NCBI RefSeq assembly: GCF_036013975.1
Contig: NZ_CP107904.1
Coordinates: 372,001 to 436,000 of the forward strand
Length of the DNA: 64,000 nt
Direction: 5' to 3'
DNA from: Kitasatospora sp. NBC_00458
Lineage (GTDB): Bacteria; Actinomycetota; Actinomycetes; Streptomycetales; Streptomycetaceae
In this document: positions 8,885 to 16,519 of the stretch, in pieces
How the letters are laid out: the number at the start of each line of letters is the position of its first letter
Numbering within the stretch: the stretch's first letter is position 1
Translations under genes and position numbers: made by a program
The notes under the pieces: model-generated
What the model was told of the DNA's origin: nothing
What the model saw: the letters and a program-made list of their open reading frames with translations, nothing else
The model's database searches: none

Positions 8885-9235
8885 GTGGCACCCGCCCGAC
8901 TTCCGGACCACGACGTCAGCCGGCTGGCCGTCGAGGCGAACGTCAAGCGCTGGCACCTGCCCCACCAGCACTCCGACCAGAAGGACCATTTCCAGGCCGA
9001 GACCGCGAAGGCCGAGGCGAGGAGGTCGTCCCACGTCCGCTCCGCCGACGCGTTCGAGGAACCCAAGGAGGGGCACGCCGCCCTCCAGGCCCACTGTCAA
9101 CAGCCGGAGGCACGGCTCCAGACCTGCGCGAACGCCCTCGATCCGCTCGCGTTGGAGAACGCCGCGCTCTCGGGCCGCGACGCGGACGCCGCGAAGGTGA
9201 GGGCGCTGCCCCGCCGGTCCCCGCACCTGTCCTGA
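8885..9235 (+). pseudogene. Hypothetical coiled-coil protein, probably 5'-truncated
   Basis: An open frame of 116 codons with the normal high-GC codon pattern from about residue 12. The residues VSRLAVEANVKRWHL followed by a charged helical stretch and LDPLALENAALSG recall the small helix-turn-helix/coiled-coil proteins found beside streptomycete transposases and mobile genes (from memory, not tested). The first dozen codons are G/C-run sequence with no ribosome-binding site, so the true 5' end seems lost. It is most likely a remnant of a mobile-element accessory gene, lying between an intact operon and the IS-interrupted regulator. Function unknown. Confidence 0.45.
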
Positions 9236-9251
9236 GCACGGCAGGTGCGGG
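9220..9251. terminator. Hairpin between convergent genes
   Basis: Perfect 10-bp arms at 9220-9229 and 9242-9251 with a 12-base loop. The right arm touches the stop codon of the minus-strand regulator and the left arm overlaps the last codons of the plus-strand fragment, so it can end transcription from both sides. Confidence 0.65.
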
Positions 9252-10563
9252 TCACGCGGCGACGCCGAGTTCGTGCCGGGTCCGGTGGACGAAGTCGCGG
9301 ACGGCCGTCTCGCGGCGCCAGGGGGTGAGGGCGGCGTTGAACTCGCGGACGTAGTCCAGGGCCCGGCTGGACTGGACGCGGGCGAGGATGTCGACGGCCT
9401 GGTGACCGAGTCGCAGCCCCTGGTCGAGATCGCCGCCCTGGAGGTGAGCGGTCCCCACGATCGCCAGGCGCATGCCCACCGAGCGGGTGAACACGCCCGG
9501 TCGCATGGCCGCGGCCTGCGCGTTCCAGACGAGCGCCTCCTTCGGCTTCCGCAGGTCGCGGAACACCTCGGCAGCGTCGGCGGAGAGCCGGGCGTGGTGA
9601 TAGAAGTCGATCCACGCCGGTTCCTCGCCGCCGTCGCGGGCCCGGCCGAGCAGGCTCTCGGAGGCGGTCAGCGCGGCCGAGGCCGCCCTGGCGTCGTTGT
9701 CGCGGGCATGGGCCCGCGCCTCGATGAGCTTGGTGAACGCCAGGACCCTGGGGGCGGCCTGGCCCTTGGCCCGCTCGAAGGCGCCCTGGGTCATGTCGAC
9801 GGCCTCACTGGCGAAGCCCCGCAGCAGGGTCTGCATCGCCATCGTGGTGAGCACATAGCAGCCGAGCTGCACGTCACCGCCGGCCCGGGCAAGGCGGAGT
9901 GCCTGGATGAAGTGTCGCTGGGCGACCTCGTGCTGACCGACGTCGAAGGCGGTCCAGCCTGCCAGGCGGGACAGCTCCGCGGTGACCGAGAACAGCTCAC
10001 GGCCCACCTCGTCGCCGAACGACCCGTTCAGCAGCGGCACCGCCCGCTCCTGCCGGCACGCCGTCACCGAGTTCGCCTTCCAGTTCCCGCCGCCGTACTT
10101 CGAGTCCCACCGCCGGGCGTCGTCGGCCGCCTCCCGCAGTTCGGCAAGGTCGACGGCGCCGACCCGGCCGCTGCCACGATGGGCGGAGGAGTCATCGGCC
10201 GGGCTCACCAGCCACCGGGTCACCGGCGTCGTGAACGAGGCAACGGCGAACCCGGATCCGGCGAGGAAGTCGCGGCGGTTCACGGAACTCCAGAACGAAG
10301 TGGCGACGCGCACGGCGTCGGCGGGGTCTCGCGGGAAATCCAACCCCGCCGCGGCGTCCGGTGTCTGCGCATCCGCCATACCGATCTCCGCCAACTGCAC
10401 GGACCTGCCGAGCCGTTCGCCGATCGCCTGGGCCAACAGCTTGGGCACCGGCCAGTCGGGGACCATGCCCCGGCGGCACCAGTTCGCGACCGAGGTATGC
10501 GTGTACGTCGTGGTCAGCCCGGCCACATGGGCCAGCTGGTTCACACGATGGGCCAGCGACTTA
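9252..10563 (-). pseudogene. 3' part of IS-interrupted regulator (HTH + helical repeats)
   Basis: This is the C-terminal 437 codons of a regulator whose first 27 codons lie beyond the insertion, at 13877-13956. The visible part begins KSLAHRVNQLAHVAGLTTTYTHTSVANWCRRGMVPDWP, an XRE-like DNA-binding region. A long helical TPR-like array follows to residue 446. It resembles the NsdA-type regulators of streptomycetes that influence sporulation and antibiotic production (recalled family, untested). Removing the IS and one TSD copy restores a single continuous frame, so the break is recent. The remaining frame could still start within the IS end (TTG at 10592), giving a protein with an altered HTH. 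Confidence 0.85.
10561..10563. repeat. Left copy of 3-bp target-site duplication (TTA)
   Basis: TTA directly flanks the left terminal repeat and recurs at 13874-13876 after the right one, as expected from insertion of an IS5-family element. Confidence 0.85.
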
Positions 10564-10581
10564 CTGATCGTTTCAGAATGA
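10564..10581. repeat. IS left terminal inverted repeat
   Basis: 18 bases exactly complementary to 13856-13873. Confidence 0.9.
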
Positions 10582-10596
10582 CTTGGGCTCAAGGTC

Positions 10597-11317
10597 TTGC
10601 GCTCAGGCGATCTTGGTCGGCAGGGTGTGCGGGTGCGTGCTGATCTTGTTCCGGACGGTCTGTGGGAGCGTGTGGCTCCGCTGCTGCCACCCGCTCCCGC
10701 GCGGCGTCGGCGCTATCCCGGGCGACTGCGCGTTCCGGACCGGGCGGCGCTTGCGGGTGTGATGTACGTGCTGCGAACCGGTGTCGCCTGGCGCGACGTT
10801 CCCGCGGACGCCGTGGGCTGCTCAGGAGTGACTGCCTGGCGTCGCCTGCGGGACTGGACCGAGGCCGGCGTCTGGCCACAGCTGCACGAGGCCCTGCTGG
10901 CTGAGCTTCGGGCCAACGGCGGCCTGGACATGGACGATTGCGCGATCGACGGCTCCCACATCAGGGCGCTCAAAGGGGGGATCACGTTGGCCCCTCGCCC
11001 GTCGACCGAGGACGGCCGGGTTCAAAGCATCATGTGATCGTGGACCGCCACGGCACCCCGCTGGCCGTGTCGGTGACCGGCGGAAACCGACACGACGTCA
11101 CGCAGTTGATCCCGCTCCTGGACGCGATACCCCGCATCCGGGGCCTGCGCGGAAGACCTCGCAACAGGCCCCGGCGGCTGTTTGCCGACCGCGGCTACGA
11201 CTTCGACAAGTACCGCCGCCTCCTGTGGAAGCGAGGCATCAAGCCCCTGATCGCGCGCCGCGGCGTCGCCCACGGGTCCGGGCTCGGTCGCACCCGCTGG
11301 GTCGTCGAGCGGACCTT
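10597..11317 (+). CDS. IS5-family DDE transposase, exon 1 (two frames, -1 shift)
   Basis: The first frame (from TTG 10597 or GTG 10627) reads VPDGLWERVAPLLPPAPARR, then MDDCAIDGSHIRALKGG with the first catalytic Asp. At the run AAAGGGGGG (10972-10980) a -1 slip leads into the second frame (DHVGPSPVDRGRPGSKHH), which continues with the second catalytic Asp (FADRGYD) and RTRWVVERT with the catalytic Glu. Exon 1 ends after two bases of a codon at 11317, where the intron begins. A split orfA/orfB arrangement is normal for IS427-like elements, so the shift is probably programmed rather than a mutation. Exon 2 is at 13741-13864. Confidence 0.88.
10972..10980 (+). promoter_or_regulatory. Probable -1 ribosomal frameshift site
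   Basis: AAAGGGGGG spans the point where the transposase homology passes from the first to the second frame. Slipping back one base on the G-run joins RALKGG directly to DHVGPSP, the order expected in IS5-family transposases. Confidence 0.65.
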
Positions 11318-11851
11318 GTGCGCCACGAGGCGCTCTGTTTGTATCCCCGGCTCAGCCGGGAGGAACTCGGAAGGAGGTTCCTGGGCCGGATGACTCACCT
11401 GGATCCGAAAGGTGAAGGGGACAAGAGCATGTCAGGAAACCGGTGACCGGGCCCAGTTGCCAGGGACGGTGCAGCGGGCGGCCCGTGCGATATGGCGAAG
11501 ACTGGATTGTTTGAAGCCCAATCTCCAGAAGATGCAAGTTCCCATCCGTCGGAAAGACAGCTGAAACCGACGCCGACCCTGCACCGGTTTCGATTGTTGG
11601 CCTGGTGCAACTTCCGGGGTTCGGAGCGATGTCCAGCGAGGACATTCAAGGAGATGAGTGGGACGCCTAAGTCGCGCTAGAACGTACAGACAGGGACGAA
11701 CGTGGGATCGCCTACGGGACGCGAGTCCTATGGCGACGGAGGCCCCGTAGTAGTCGCCGGAGTCACGCCCGGCCGGGGAGGGCGGGAAAGCCGTCCGCAG
11801 GGCGAAGGGGGCCAGGTGATTCGGACACCCGGATATGGGGAGGTATGCGAA

Positions 11852-13633
11852 ATGCAGAGCGCCGCAACGGTGCTGGGTGTCCTGCGTGAGCGCGGCAGGC
11901 GCCATCTGCCGTGCGACGAACTGTATCGACAGCTGTTCAACCCGCAGTTGTATCTGCTGGCCTACGGTCGCATCTACGCCAACCACGGCGCAATGACGCC
12001 CGGGGCCACGCCGGAAACCGTGGACGGCATGTCCCAGCGGAAGATCGACCGGATCATCGAGGCGATGCGCCACGAGCGCTACCGCTTCCGGCCGGTCAGG
12101 CGCGTGCACATCCCGAAGAAGAACGGGACCACGCGTCCGCTGGGGCTGCCGACCTGGTCGGACAAGCTCGTCGGGGAGGTGGTCCGCCTGCTCTTGGAGG
12201 CGTACTACGAGCCGACGTTCTCCGACCGATCTCATGGATTCCGTCCCCGACGGGGCTGCCACACCGCACTGCGGGAGGTGGCCCACACCTGGACCGGGAC
12301 TTCCTGGTTCGTCGAAGGGGACATCGCCGACTGCTTCGGCAGCCTGGATCACCAGGTCCTGCTGTCGATCCTCGGCGAGAAGATCCGTGACCAGCGGTTC
12401 CTGCGGCTGGTGCGCAACATGCTGACAGCCGGATACCTGGAGGACTGGAAATGGGGTGCCACGCTCTCCGGAGCGCCGCAAGGCGGAGTGGCTTCCCCGA
12501 TCCTTTCCAACATATACCTGCACCGGTTGGACGAGTTCGTTGAGAAGGTTCTGATCCCGGAGTACACCCGTGGAGAGCGCCGGGTTCGCAACCCGGCGTA
12601 TTTGGAGTTGCAGAAGCTGCTGGCGAAAGCCCGCCGGCGCGGTGACCGGGTCCAGGCCCGGATACTGCGTCAGCGGATGGTGAGCCTGCCGAGTGCGGAT
12701 CCCAACGACCCGTCATATCGCAGGCTTCGCTATGTCCGCTACGCAGACGACCACCTCCTCGGATTCACCGGACCGAAAGCCGAGGCCGAGCAGATCAAGC
12801 ATCGCCTGGCGGAATTCCTGCGTGACGAACTCAAGCTGGAACTCTCCCGGGAGAAGACGCTGGTCACTCACGCCCGAACCCGGGCGGCGCGGTTTCTCGG
12901 CTACGAGATCACGACCCAGCACAACGACACGAAGAAGACCGGCCGCTACCGCAGGGTCAACGGTCAGATCGCCCTTCGCGTCCCCAGGGACGTGATCAAG
13001 GCCAAGTGCGAGCCCTACCTCGCCTGCGGCAAGCCCGCGAAGCGAACGGAACTGACCAACGGCAGCGATCACGCGATCGTCGCCACGTTCGGGGCCGTCT
13101 ACCGGGGCATCGTCCAGTACTACCTGCTCGCCGGAGACGTCTTCCGGCTGCACCGCCTGCAATGGGTCATGGAGACATCCATGCTCAAGACCCTTGCGGC
13201 CAAGCACCGTTCGACCGTGACGAAGATGGCCGCCAAGCACAAGGCCAGAATCGACACACCCAACGGGCCCCGAGTCTGCTTCGAGGCCCACATCGAGCGG
13301 AAGAACAGGCAGCCGCTGGTGGCACGGTTCGGTGGAATCCCTCTCCAGCAGCAGCGATCGGCGAAGGTCGTCGACCGTCGGCCTGTCGGGGTGGACTATC
13401 CGCAGAAGGAGCTGATCACCAGGCTCCTGGCGGACACATGCGAGGTCTGCGGGGCCACCGGTGATGTCCAGGTGCATCACGTCCGAGCCCTTGCCGATCT
13501 CGCCCGTGCCGGATGGCCGCCGTCCGACTGGGCGCGCGTCATGCTCGACCGGCGGCGCAAGACCCTCGTGGCCTGCACTGCCTGCCATGACCGCATCCAC
13601 GAAGCGCGAACGGCCCGATCACTCACGCCGTGA
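11852..13633 (+). CDS. ltrA: Group II intron-encoded reverse transcriptase/maturase with HNH endonuclease
   Basis: 593 residues from the ATG at 11852, preceded by GGGGAGG. Reverse transcriptase blocks are clear: GTTRPLGLPTWSDKLV, FVEGDIADCFGSLDH, GAPQGGVASPILSNIYLH and the active site YADD at 297-300. A maturase X region follows (residues 390-480). The C-terminus is an HNH/zinc-finger endonuclease: CEVCGATGDVQVHH and CTACHDRIH provide the Cys pairs and HH. The protein helps the intron RNA fold and splice and copies it into DNA at new targets. The ORF stop is only 8 bases before domain V, as usual for ORFs in domain IV. The frame is intact. Confidence 0.95.
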   Translation: MQSAATVLGVLRERGRRHLPCDELYRQLFNPQLYLLAYGRIYANHGAMTPGATPETVDGMSQRKIDRIIEAMRHERYRFRPVRRVHIPKKNGTTRPLGLPTWSDKLVGEVVRLLLEAYYEPTFSDRSHGFRPRRGCHTALREVAHTWTGTSWFVEGDIADCFGSLDHQVLLSILGEKIRDQRFLRLVRNMLTAGYLEDWKWGATLSGAPQGGVASPILSNIYLHRLDEFVEKVLIPEYTRGERRVRNPAYLELQKLLAKARRRGDRVQARILRQRMVSLPSADPNDPSYRRLRYVRYADDHLLGFTGPKAEAEQIKHRLAEFLRDELKLELSREKTLVTHARTRAARFLGYEITTQHNDTKKTGRYRRVNGQIALRVPRDVIKAKCEPYLACGKPAKRTELTNGSDHAIVATFGAVYRGIVQYYLLAGDVFRLHRLQWVMETSMLKTLAAKHRSTVTKMAAKHKARIDTPNGPRVCFEAHIERKNRQPLVARFGGIPLQQQRSAKVVDRRPVGVDYPQKELITRLLADTCEVCGATGDVQVHHVRALADLARAGWPPSDWARVMLDRRRKTLVACTACHDRIHEARTARSLTP

Positions 13634-13641
13634 TCACTGGA

Positions 13642-13676
13642 GAGCCGGATGACAGGGAAACCGTCATGTCCGGTTC
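13642..13676 (+). ncRNA. Group II intron domain V
   Basis: A 35-base hairpin whose lower stem pairs GAGCCGGA with TCCGGTTC and contains the catalytic AGC triad at positions 2-4. The upper stem is capped by a GAAA tetraloop. This is the most conserved catalytic element of group II ribozymes. Confidence 0.9.
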
Positions 13677-13740
13677 GGCGGGAGGCCGCGCGGAAAAGGA
13701 CCTGCCACGGGCAGGCACCTCGCCGCGCGGCCGACCCAAC

Positions 13741-13864
13741 CGCCTGGCTCCACCAGTTCAAACGACTGCGCACCCGCTACGAACGCCGAGCCGACCTCCA
13801 CCAAGGACTCCTCGAACTCGCCGCCAGCATCATCTGCCTCCGACGACTCCAGAGATCATTCTGA
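13741..13864 (+). CDS. IS5-family transposase, exon 2
   Basis: Continues the transposase after intron removal: (F)AWLHQFKRLRTRYERR, then ADLHQGLLELAASIICLRR and a TGA that lies inside the right terminal repeat. This is the usual C-terminus of IS5-family enzymes. Together with exon 1 and the -1 shift it makes a full-length protein. Confidence 0.88.
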
Positions 13865-13873
13865 AACGATCAG
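13856..13873. repeat. IS right terminal inverted repeat
   Basis: Exact complement of 10564-10581. The TTA target duplication follows at 13874-13876. Confidence 0.9.
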
Positions 13874-13876
13874 TTA

Positions 13877-13956
13877 TGGCTGGCGCCCTCGCACTTTTCG
13901 ATCATCCGGGCCAGCGCGTCGTTCGGCGGCTTGGTCCGGCGGGTGGTCGACGCCAC
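13877..13956 (-). pseudogene. 5' part of IS-interrupted regulator
   Basis: The GTG at 13956 has a good ribosome-binding site (AAGGGGAC about 8 bases upstream). It encodes VASTTRRTKPPNDALARMIE and then KCEGASH before the target duplication. Spliced in silico to 10560 and downward, the frame continues KSLAHRVNQL, giving an N-terminal helix-turn-helix typical of these regulators. This confirms that 9252-10563 and this piece were one gene of about 464 codons, divergent from the asparagine synthase gene. Confidence 0.85.
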
Positions 13957-13982
13957 AGCGTCCCCTTCAATCCGTTCCCCGC

Positions 13983-14080
13983 CTGGGCACGGGGAGTCGT
14001 ACTCGGCTGGGCACAAGAAGTCGTACGCCCGGCACCGAGGCCGGATCACCGAGGGTATTGCCTTCACTGCCAGCAGTGAA
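13983..14080. promoter_or_regulatory. Operator-like repeats between the regulator and asparagine synthase genes
   Basis: Two direct repeats of form CTGGGCACNNGNAGTCGTAC lie at 13983-14002 and 14007-14026, 24 bp apart. An 18-bp dyad (TTCACTGC-CA-GCAGTGAA) is at 14063-14080. All sit in the 269-bp divergent promoter region, so they are candidate binding sites for the interrupted regulator or another factor. Confidence 0.5.
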
Positions 14081-14225
14081 CCGCATTCGCAAGTCGTGAG
14101 CCCCCCTGCGAGCCCTGCCCGCACCGGCCGCCAGACGGTTGCCTGGTGTTCCGGGCCTCCGCCGGGACCTGGGACCGACCTCCCGGCGGGGCCACCACCG
14201 ATTCACGCTCGGGGGTGACAACCAG

Positions 14226-15992
14226 ATGTGCGGAATCGCAGGACTGGCCGGCGCCGACGCCGTCCGCCACCAGACCACCGTCGCCGCGATGGGGCTCGCT
14301 CAGCACCACCGCGGACCGGACGGCACTCGGCACCTCACCTCGGCCGACGGCCGGGCGGTGCTGTCCATGAACACCCTGCTGATCGTCGACACCGCCGCCG
14401 ATCCCGGCCCCTACCCGGACCCGGTCAGCGGCATCGTCCTCACCTTCAACGGCGAGATCTACAACTACCGGCAGGTTGCCGCCGCCTGGGGCATCGGCCT
14501 GGAGCCCGGCGAGACCGATGCCCACCTGGTCCTGCGGGCCTGGGCCAAGCTCGGCCCCGGTTGCCTGGGCGCCTTCGACGGCATGTTCGCCCTGGCCGCC
14601 TACGATCCACGTGAGGGCCGGCTGTTTCTGGCCCGGGACCGGCTCGGCGAGAAGCCCCTCTACTGGCGCCTGGACGGCGGGCGCCTCGCGTTCGCCTCCG
14701 AGGTCACCACTCTGACCGGCTACGGCACCGCGCCGCTGGTCGTCCGCCCGGAAATGCTCAGCATCGAGACGCCGACCGGCGTCGACACCCCGTTCCAGGG
14801 CATCCAGCTCCTCCCGCCGGCCGGGCTGCTGGCCTTCGACGTTGCCACCGGCTCGCTCGCTCAGCAGACCTGGTGGCGACTGGAGGGCTTGGAGCCCTGG
14901 CAGGGCGACTACAGCACCGCGCTCGCCCGGTTCTCGACCCTGCTGGCCGACCGGATCCCGATGCGGGCACCCGGATCGGACTTCGCGCTGCTGCTGTCGG
15001 GCGGGCTGGACTCCTCGGTGCTGGCCTACCTGATGCGGCCCCGGCTCTGCGTCACGGTCCGCTATCCCGGCCAGGACCGCCTGGACGAGTCCGCGACCGC
15101 GGCTGTCGTCGCCCGCGACATCGGCGCCGAGCTGATCGTCATCGAGCCGACAGTCCAGGACTTCACCCGCACGCTGCCCGAGATCATGCACGCGCTGGAC
15201 TACCCGATGGGCAACGCGTCCACCTTCTCCGAGCACATGGCCTACCGGGCGATCGCCGAACGCGGCATCCGCGTCGTGGTCGGCGGGCTGGGGCCGGACG
15301 AGTTCTTGATGGGCTACGTCCGCCACGCCCTCGTCCTCTTCGGGCCGGAGGCGGTGCTGGGCGCCGGGCTGGAGGCCTACCGTCCGCTGGCCTCCAAGGT
15401 CCTGAACGAGGACGGCGGGCAGCTGGAGCCGGCCGAGGCGATCGTCCGCCTGGTCCTGCGCGGGCAGGATCCGGACGGACGTCTCCGCGAGCTGGTCGCC
15501 GACGCCCTCCGCCGGGCAGACGGGGACCTGGCCCGCGGGCTGACGCTGGCGGACCTGGCGACCGCCTGGCGACCGCTGGTGATGACGTCCGACAAGCTGG
15601 CCTCCGCCTTCGCGCTGGAGCGGCGCTCACCGTTCCTGGCGCGGGACCTGGTCGAGTTCTCCTACCGACTGCCCATCGAGCACAAGATCTCCGACCCGGC
15701 GGCCGGGAAGCGCATCCTGCGGGACGCGGCGAAGGGCCTCGGCCTGCCCCCGGAGGTCTGGGGCAGCAGGGACAAGCTCGGCTTCGCCTCCCCGGTCCCG
15801 AGCTGGCTGTCCGGCCCACTGGAGCCCTGGGCGACCGACCGGATCAGTTCGGCGCTGAAACGGGCGCCGCTCGGGTTGCACCCGCTGCTGGCCGGTGGCC
15901 TCAGGCCCGGCGGCCGGTTCGACCGCACCCGCATGCAGGCCCTCATGGCCGCCGCCTGGCTTGCCGACCACAGGCTGGCGGAGGCGGCATGA
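14226..15992 (+). CDS. Asparagine synthase (glutamine-hydrolysing)-like
   Basis: 588 residues. The ATG at 14226 places Cys at position 2 (MCGIAG), the nucleophile of class II glutamine amidotransferases, so the glutaminase half appears active (also HHRGPDG and FNGEIYNY). The synthetase half has the PP-loop SGGLDSS at 258-264 for AMP-forming ATP use. The enzyme should amidate a carboxylate using ammonia from glutamine. It may be true asparagine synthetase or a secondary-metabolism amidotransferase of the same family. NUDIX and UDP-glucose dehydrogenase genes follow closely (28 and 61 bp), so it heads a three-gene operon. The ribosome-binding site is GGGGGTG. Confidence 0.92.
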   Translation: MCGIAGLAGADAVRHQTTVAAMGLAQHHRGPDGTRHLTSADGRAVLSMNTLLIVDTAADPGPYPDPVSGIVLTFNGEIYNYRQVAAAWGIGLEPGETDAHLVLRAWAKLGPGCLGAFDGMFALAAYDPREGRLFLARDRLGEKPLYWRLDGGRLAFASEVTTLTGYGTAPLVVRPEMLSIETPTGVDTPFQGIQLLPPAGLLAFDVATGSLAQQTWWRLEGLEPWQGDYSTALARFSTLLADRIPMRAPGSDFALLLSGGLDSSVLAYLMRPRLCVTVRYPGQDRLDESATAAVVARDIGAELIVIEPTVQDFTRTLPEIMHALDYPMGNASTFSEHMAYRAIAERGIRVVVGGLGPDEFLMGYVRHALVLFGPEAVLGAGLEAYRPLASKVLNEDGGQLEPAEAIVRLVLRGQDPDGRLRELVADALRRADGDLARGLTLADLATAWRPLVMTSDKLASAFALERRSPFLARDLVEFSYRLPIEHKISDPAAGKRILRDAAKGLGLPPEVWGSRDKLGFASPVPSWLSGPLEPWATDRISSALKRAPLGLHPLLAGGLRPGGRFDRTRMQALMAAAWLADHRLAEAA

Positions 15993-16020
15993 CGAACCGC
16001 CGGCTCACTACGGTGAGCAC

Positions 16021-16458
16021 ATGGACCCCCTTCCCGAGAATCCGTCCACCGCCCAGGCTCGGGGCGCCGTCGCAATCATCACGAACTTCCGCGACAAGCT
16101 CCTGCTGCACCTGCGCGACGACGTCCCGGGCATCGCCTGGCCCGGCCACTGGAGCCTCCTCGGAGGTGGATGCGACCCCGGCGAGCCTCCCCATGTGGCG
16201 ATCGACCGTGAGCTCGAAGAGGAAGCCGGCCTCGGCGTCGACGACCTCCGCCGGCTCTTCGACATCCACGACGAGCACGGATCCGGGCAGGTCATCACCT
16301 TCTTCTCCGCCTACTGGGACGGCGACGAGACCGCGCTCCCACTGGCCGAAGGCGTCAAGCTCCGGTTCTTCGCCCCCGAGCACCTGCCAGCCCTGACCAT
16401 CCCGCCGTTCATCCGCGACGGCATCCACCGCTTCCTCGCCGCCGAGCCGGGCACCTGA
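16021..16458 (+). CDS. NUDIX hydrolase
   Basis: 145 residues from the ATG at 16021. The Nudix box is perfect: G-G-C-D-P-G-E, seven residues, then RELEEEAGL, which coordinates the metal used to split nucleoside-diphosphate-linked compounds. The fold is single-domain and complete. Lying between asparagine synthase and UDP-glucose dehydrogenase, it may act on an NDP-sugar or clear a by-product of that pathway (inference from context). The exact substrate is unknown. Confidence 0.9.
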   Translation: MDPLPENPSTAQARGAVAIITNFRDKLLLHLRDDVPGIAWPGHWSLLGGGCDPGEPPHVAIDRELEEEAGLGVDDLRRLFDIHDEHGSGQVITFFSAYWDGDETALPLAEGVKLRFFAPEHLPALTIPPFIRDGIHRFLAAEPGT

Positions 16459-16519
16459 CACCTCCGACCCCAGGGGGGCGCCTGGCGGGCAGCGCCCCAC
16501 CCCTTGGAAGGACACGTTC

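Larger units (their letters stand above)
11318..13740 (+). mobile_element. Group II intron (complete, with RT/HNH maturase)
   Basis: The intron starts with GTGCG at 11318 and ends with AC at 13740, both standard for group II introns. Joining 11317 to 13741 restores an in-frame Phe codon and the reading VVERT-FAWLHQFKRL of an IS5 transposase. A domain V hairpin is at 13642-13676, and domain VI follows with long GC arms and a candidate branch-point A at 13734, 7 bases from the 3' end. The 534 bp before the ORF hold the domain I-III ribozyme core. It shares the transcriptional direction of its host gene, so splicing could restore the transposase mRNA. Confidence 0.93.
10564..13873 (+). mobile_element. 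IS5-family insertion sequence carrying a group II intron
   Basis: The ends are perfect 18-bp inverted repeats (10564-10581 and 13856-13873; outer bases CTGATCGTTTCAGAATGA) flanked by a TTA duplication. Without the 2423-bp intron the element is 887 bp, normal for the IS427-like group of the IS5 family, which encodes its transposase in two overlapping frames. The element lies in codon 28 of a regulator gene, with its transposase antisense to that gene. All parts needed for movement (both ends, the DDE residues across the exons) are visible. Activity depends on intron splicing and a -1 frameshift. Confidence 0.92.

Noticed and set aside
11318..13740. Class C group II intron inserted after a terminator
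   Set aside because: The insertion is in a coding region with no upstream terminator hairpin, and the IEP has an HNH domain, unlike class C introns.
14139..14225. Longer asparagine synthase start upstream of 14226
   Set aside because: The family requires Cys at position 2 after Met removal; only the ATG at 14226 gives MCGIAG.
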